A stretch of 11,123 bases of DNA from Blastomyces gilchristii SLH14081 (Eukaryota > Ascomycota > Eurotiomycetes > Onygenales > Ajellomycetaceae). The notes beneath the pieces are model-generated. The model was not told the DNA's origin. It saw nothing but the letters and a program-made list of their open reading frames with translations, and did not search any database. The DNA lies in the NCBI RefSeq assembly GCF_000003855.2, contig NW_003101682.1:5135445-5146567 (forward strand), read 5' to 3'. This document shows positions 7,652 through 11,123 of the stretch, one piece after another; the stretch's first letter is position 1; every line of letters starts with the position of its first letter. The position numbers were made by a program, and so were the translations under genes.

Positions 7652-9345
7652 TTATCTCTTTTCTTTTCTTATACTTTTTCTTTGTCTACTAGTCACTACT
7701 CTTACACAACCTCTATATGATACAGTGTTCAGTGACTAGATTCAGCAGCTTTCATCTTTTATAATTCTGTCTCATGCATTATACTGTCTCTCTTCACCTG
7801 CTTAGATTACTACAGTGAACAGCTCATTGAAACTAATCTCATCTGATCTCTGAACATTCTCAGAAGTTAAGATGACTTGATCTCATGCATCTGCAGATGT
7901 TTCAGATAATTCATTCTCTGTTATCTCTGCAATTGAACTGATGTAAACAGTCAAATTCAACTCTGAATTTCTTTTTCTTCTGTGATCTGACTCATGTACA
8001 AGTCTGCTGCTTTGAAACTACTCTTTACTGTGTTGCACTTGCTATCTGCAGCATATTATCATACAACTGACTACAGTCTTATCACTTATTGAAGTGTAAT
8101 ATTCATCTGATTTCTTCATTTCTTTTCATTCTTTTCTTATAATCATGAAAAGATCAGAATAAGTGAGACTGTCTGATTTGTAAGCATCTATGATTTCTCT
8201 TACTTCATAAGACTTTTCAATTATAAGTCTCTTCTTTTTCAATGCTGATAATAGTGCTGTGAATAACTATAATCTGCTCAGGTCTTACATCTTTACTTTC
8301 ATATAATATGAATTATTTATTAAGTTGTGTAAGACTGATCTCTCTGATTCTTTTAATGTGTATGTTCTCAGAGAATATAATTTAAGTATTTTATATAACT
8401 CAAATCATCTAGATTGAAACTTCTCAGAACTCTCATTGTGTATGAGAACTTATATTCTTATCTTAAGACTTGATTTCTTAACTAGTGAGTCTCATATTCT
8501 TTTTGATTGAATTGCTCGGTTCAGAAGTAACTTGTTAGCTTTTATATGTGTATAACTGATCTCTTTCAATCTTGATTCTGTGTCTGCAACTACTGTGTCT
8601 GTGACTGTTATGTCTGTAACTGATGTATTCACAACTGCTATTCTCTTTCTCACTTTTTCTGAAGCATTCTTTGAGATGCGCGGATGCAATTCATACAACA
8701 GATAGAATAATAAATGCTTGAAGACTGCATACTGCTGAATTTATGTGACTAACAGTGCCTGACTGAGATATATCTTATAGACTTGCTCACTAGATATTTC
8801 ATCAGTATATTATATAAGATTTCATTCAAGTATTTCACTTTTCTGTTCATCTGTGAATAATATGATGTTGTTCTACAATGTCTTGTCTGTAACTGGCTTA
8901 TGAAATGTCTCACTGCTTCTTCTACAAGATTTGCACTGTTATTAGTTAGAATCTCACACAGTATTTCATAGTTGATATAGATCTCATTGTAATGTGACGG
9001 AACTGAAGCAGTGGCTAGTCAGCGGCGTCACATAGAGGTAGTTGTTGAGAAGCCGTATGAGTGAGCTTGACTATCTTGCTTAAATAGCGAGCTTGTAGGC
9101 TACAGAGTTATTGCAAGAATATTACAGATATAGCACTTAGTATACTAAGAAGATTGTATGAGAAATACAGTAACTCTTATATATATTTCAGTCAGAGAAA
9201 AACAAATTACTGACTTCTTTGATAAGAAGCCAGCATCTAGCTATTCTATATAGACAATGAGTGAATACTCTTGTCTTATTTCATAAGTGAGAATAGCTGA
9301 AGTGATACCTCAGTGATGTCTTACTATTAAGAAAGAGTAATCTGC
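7652..9345 (-). pseudogene. Ty3/gypsy-type retrotransposon pol relic: integrase, GPY/F-like module, C-terminal tail
   Basis: Minus-strand frame with codons starting at 9312, 9309 and so on has six stops in about 190 codons and none from 9018 to 8752. It shows a KQDSQAHSYG linker, RRW (W is TGA, 9021-9019), then the integrase core. The second catalytic Asp is Asn in LTNNSANL (AAT, 8943-8941); the catalytic Glu is Lys in NRKVKYLN (AAA, 8835-8833). They are 36 codons apart, exactly the DD35E spacing of retroviral-type integrases. The frame shifts near 8755 into one that runs to TAA 7654-7652. There, FYLLYELHPR (8707-8678) is the usual end of the integrase fold. FQSR, stop for Trp, then F-x-x-Y-K-I-L and TY-T-L (8419-8354) match a GPY/F module, which in gypsy integrases follows the core. 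A charged tail follows (about 8240-7655). Integrase joins element cDNA to host DNA. RNase H and reverse transcriptase were not securely found. Most changes are C:G-to-T:A. Confidence 0.9.
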
Positions 9346-10076
9346 TGACCTTGTATAGAAGCAGAATTCTTATATTCATTAATCAGATCTTTCTATAATA
9401 TATCTGAATGATGTCATAGAGTGGTTGAAAACTGGTTTAAACAGCCTGCAGAATAAATGAAATCATTCACATGAAAGTGATAAGCTGTGTAAAACTATAA
9501 CAGAGTCTTGATACAGCTGAGAGTGTGATAATACTCTTCTCTTTAAAAGCATAGTTCTGATGCTCTTAAGATTACTGAATTAGAAGTTATCTTTGTTATA
9601 TAGCAACAGTTATTAATTATTTAACAGTGTATATGCTGTGTGTGATATAAAGAAATAGATGAGTTTTTCAGCTGACTGCATAGATCTTTCTTTTCTTATC
9701 TTCATTCAAATCAAACACACGATAAGTGAGTTCCTTATATATCAATTTGAAATGTGAAAAATATAGTTAATAAGTGACTTATAGATCTCTCATCATATTT
9801 CATTCTATATATGAAATTCTCTGCAAAAGTGATGTGTTTTAGAGACAAAGCTAACAGTAGTGACAGGATTTTTGAAAAAGATCTCTCTCTCTTATGATAT
9901 ATTTTTCTTTCTCTCTTCTCAATTGCAATAGTGAGTGTATGAGAGTATCATTCTTGAAAGATAATAAAGAGCTCATTCTGACATTTTCTAGTGAATAAAT
10001 ATCTTCATGATGTAGCTGCAGTCTCTGTGACTGTCAAGAAAGCTCAGTTAGAGACAGAGACAGTGATGTCAATGAG
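9346..10076 (-). other. probable decayed upstream part of the gypsy element
   Basis: On the minus strand, upstream of the integrase, RNase H and reverse transcriptase would be expected. A frame continuous with the integrase linker gives EFCFY-T-R-S-A-D near 9385-9355, vaguely like the end of gypsy RNase H, preceded by stops where Arg-Trp would be. A 42-codon stop-free minus run begins at an ATG near 9948 but matches nothing I know. The YxDD box of reverse transcriptase was not seen. The space up to 10301 is too short for a complete protease, reverse transcriptase and RNase H, so a deletion is likely (inference). Confidence 0.3.
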
Positions 10077-10301
10077 TCACAGAAGCACTGCTTTCATTGT
10101 CACATCTTCTTCTCCTGCATCTCTTACAGCTGCAGCAGTAGTAGTCATATCTTGCAGTGAGATATTATTTCTTCTGCTGATCAGCTCATCTGCACTCAGT
10201 TCATTTTCTACTTTCTCTACTGCTGTTGCAACTAGACTGACCGTGTGACTGTGTCTGAGATCAGAATCAAACTTTACAGTTGTCACATTGCCTAAAAGCA
10301 T
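10077..10301 (-). pseudogene. open charged frame, unidentified; possibly part of the same element
   Basis: This minus-strand frame has 74 codons without a stop and a balanced hydrophilic composition (VEKVENELSADELISRRN, then Thr/Ala and Glu/Asp-rich). The overlapping plus-strand frame 9991-10248 reads mostly Ser/Leu/Val, as antisense of charged coding sequence usually does, so I prefer the minus strand. After its TGA the frame continues with few stops to about 10000. It lies upstream of the gypsy pol in the same direction, where gag or protease would sit, but carries no zinc knuckle or DSG-type protease motif. Family unknown. Confidence 0.3.
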
Positions 10302-10593
10302 TACTTCTGGTCATGATTTATGTTCATCACATTGATCTCAAATCACATTATTTCAAATATTAAAGGCTTCAGATTCACTTTTCAAATAAAAATCTAGTCT
10401 TAGATAAAGAATGTGTTTGAATTCTTAGTTACATTTTCATTCTGATCTCATTATTGAGAATGACATTAAATGAGATTATGAAATCACTTCTCACCTATAT
10501 AATATCATAACATAGTGCTCATTTGTTGAAAATTCAACAGAGAGTATTATTAAATATCATTACTTTTCTGAACACAGATTATAATTCATATAA
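10302..10593. other. AT-rich DNA with one small hairpin, no gene
   Basis: Only short frames. GTTGAA (10525-10530) and TTCAAC (10533-10538) form a 6-bp inverted repeat with a 2-base gap. No LTR ends were recognised, although a 5' LTR of the minus-strand element could be expected somewhere to the right of 10301. Confidence 0.4.
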
Positions 10594-10726
10594 TTTTAAT
10601 TATGAAAAAAATATAAAATACAAAAAAAAAATAAAAAACAAAAAACAAAACAAAAACAAGAAAAAATCAGAATGAAAAAAAAAAAAAAAAAGAGAAAGAA
10701 AAAAAAAAAAACAAAAACAAAAAAAA
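10594..10726 (+). repeat. A-rich low-complexity tract
   Basis: About 130 bases almost entirely A on the plus strand, broken by single C, T or G residues; an uninterrupted A17 run lies near 10675-10691. It could be the decayed poly-A tail of a plus-strand non-LTR element or processed insertion, or a poly-T tract of a minus-strand feature. No LINE-like coding sequence was found to its left. Confidence 0.8.
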
Positions 10727-10731
10727 TCAAG

Positions 10732-10833
10732 ATCACAGAGCTGTAGTATTCTTAAAATACTCACTCTTCAGAGTCTTCACAATGTTCATTATCAACTGTG
10801 TATTTCTCACAGTGAGAATAACACAGCTGTGAT
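10732..10833. repeat. nested inverted repeats, possible cruciform or RNA fold
   Basis: Outer arms 10732-10744 and 10823-10833 pair over 11 bp with a 2-base bulge (ATCACA, GA, GCTGT-type arms). Inside are two small hairpins: AGTATT (10745-10750) with AATACT (10756-10761), and TTCTCA (10804-10809) with TGAGAA (10813-10818). Together they give a three-stem layout of about 100 bases directly after the A-rich tract. No known RNA family was recognised. Confidence 0.5.
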
Positions 10834-10905
10834 AAGTTATTATCTTAATATCATCTAATAAATAATCAGTATATATCTGTATAAATGTGAATATTTAGAA
10901 AATAT

Positions 10906-10920
10906 ACACTTAAAAAGTGT
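10906..10920. repeat. 6-bp hairpin ACACTT-AAA-AAGTGT
   Basis: The arms 10906-10911 and 10915-10920 are perfectly complementary with a 3-base loop. It lies immediately before a short GC-containing stretch (GGCCAGGG, 10921-10928), which is unusual here and may mark an insertion edge. Confidence 0.6.
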
Positions 10921-10969
10921 GGCCAGGGTGAACTCTGCTGTCACTTGAATGACATCAAGAGTAGAATAT

Positions 10970-10999
10970 TGAAATTGATGATTTCTCTCATCAATTTCA
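10970..10999. repeat. 12-bp perfect hairpin with 6-base loop
   Basis: TGAAATTGATGA (10970-10981) pairs with TCATCAATTTCA (10988-10999). It is not followed by a T-run suggestive of a terminator and has no adjoining gene. It may be a fragment of a small inverted-repeat element. Confidence 0.75.
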
Positions 11000-11123
11000 C
11001 AGATAGACATATAAAGATGATCTTGAGAAATATAGATTCTCTGACTTCTGATAAAACAGATCTCACAGAGAGACTCTATTTCATAATATCAGAGACTGAG
11101 TGTATCCAAAAGCATACTTCATA
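11000..11123. other. window end, no feature recognised
   Basis: A mixed stretch rich in AGA/TCT-type triplets with no open frame, repeat or motif that I can identify. Confidence 0.4.

Noticed and set aside
5386..9234. A 13-base exact inverted match (5386-5398 and 9222-9234) as possible terminal inverted repeats of a 3.8-kb element.
   Set aside because: The match does not extend in either direction, and about one such match is expected by chance in 11 kb; the right copy lies inside the pol relic.
8988..9240. A plus-strand LTR starting with TG, with inverted TGTGACG/CGTCACA sites (8993-8999, 9026-9032) and TTAAATAG as a TATA box, followed by a gag start at 9257.
   Set aside because: The same bases read on the minus strand as continuous integrase linker and core sequence, so the GC-rich look is retained coding DNA. 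The plus frame from 9257 has stops at roughly the chance rate.
9991..10248. Plus-strand 85-codon frame rich in Ser, Val and Ala.
   Set aside because: Its composition is that of the antisense of a charged protein; the minus frame at 10077-10301 is the more natural reading.
1..11123. CRISPR arrays, tRNA or rRNA genes, bacterial operons or phage modules.
   Set aside because: No regularly spaced repeats, no cloverleaf or rRNA-like segment, and no ribosome-binding-site-led ORFs were seen on either strand.

Overview
The window looks like an AT-rich repeat graveyard from a eukaryote, most probably a filamentous fungus (inference). It has no intact gene, no bacterial-style operon, no tRNA or rRNA and no long open frame. 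When frames are read through their stop codons, decayed transposon genes appear. Where a family motif is recognisable, most departures from it are C:G-to-T:A transitions, as in fungal RIP-type mutation. G/C-G/C dinucleotides (CC, GG, CG, GC) are almost absent: I counted 2 in the first 600 bases.

Layout, left to right. 540-2343 (+) is a hAT-family DNA transposase relic, recognisable by its WTS, TDNxxNN, CxxH-like, RW and LLDP-like blocks. 2498-2851 (+) is an unidentified ghost frame. 3901-5239 (+) is a decayed coding region ending in two C2H2-like zinc fingers, resembling fungal DUF3435 / tyrosine-recombinase-like proteins (tentative). 5330-5822 is a less decayed island with an E-box palindrome and a TATA-like box, i.e. 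promoter-like. 5823-7510 (+) is a broken gene with a Ser/Thr/Pro-rich part, a Cys cluster and a short helical tail (gag-like or accessory, tentative). 7652-9345 (-) is a Ty3/gypsy-type pol relic: integrase core with exact DD35E spacing but both visible catalytic residues mutated, then a GPY/F-like module and C-terminal tail. 9346-10301 (-) may hold more of the same element, with one open charged frame at 10077-10301. 10302-11123 carries an A-rich tract and several hairpins.

Nothing here should be functional as protein. At least three element types sit next to each other, and the Cys-cluster gene and the gypsy pol converge tail to tail around 7510-7652. That could be nested insertion, or an antisense accessory ORF of the retroelement. 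All family calls come from motif reading by eye, without database searches.
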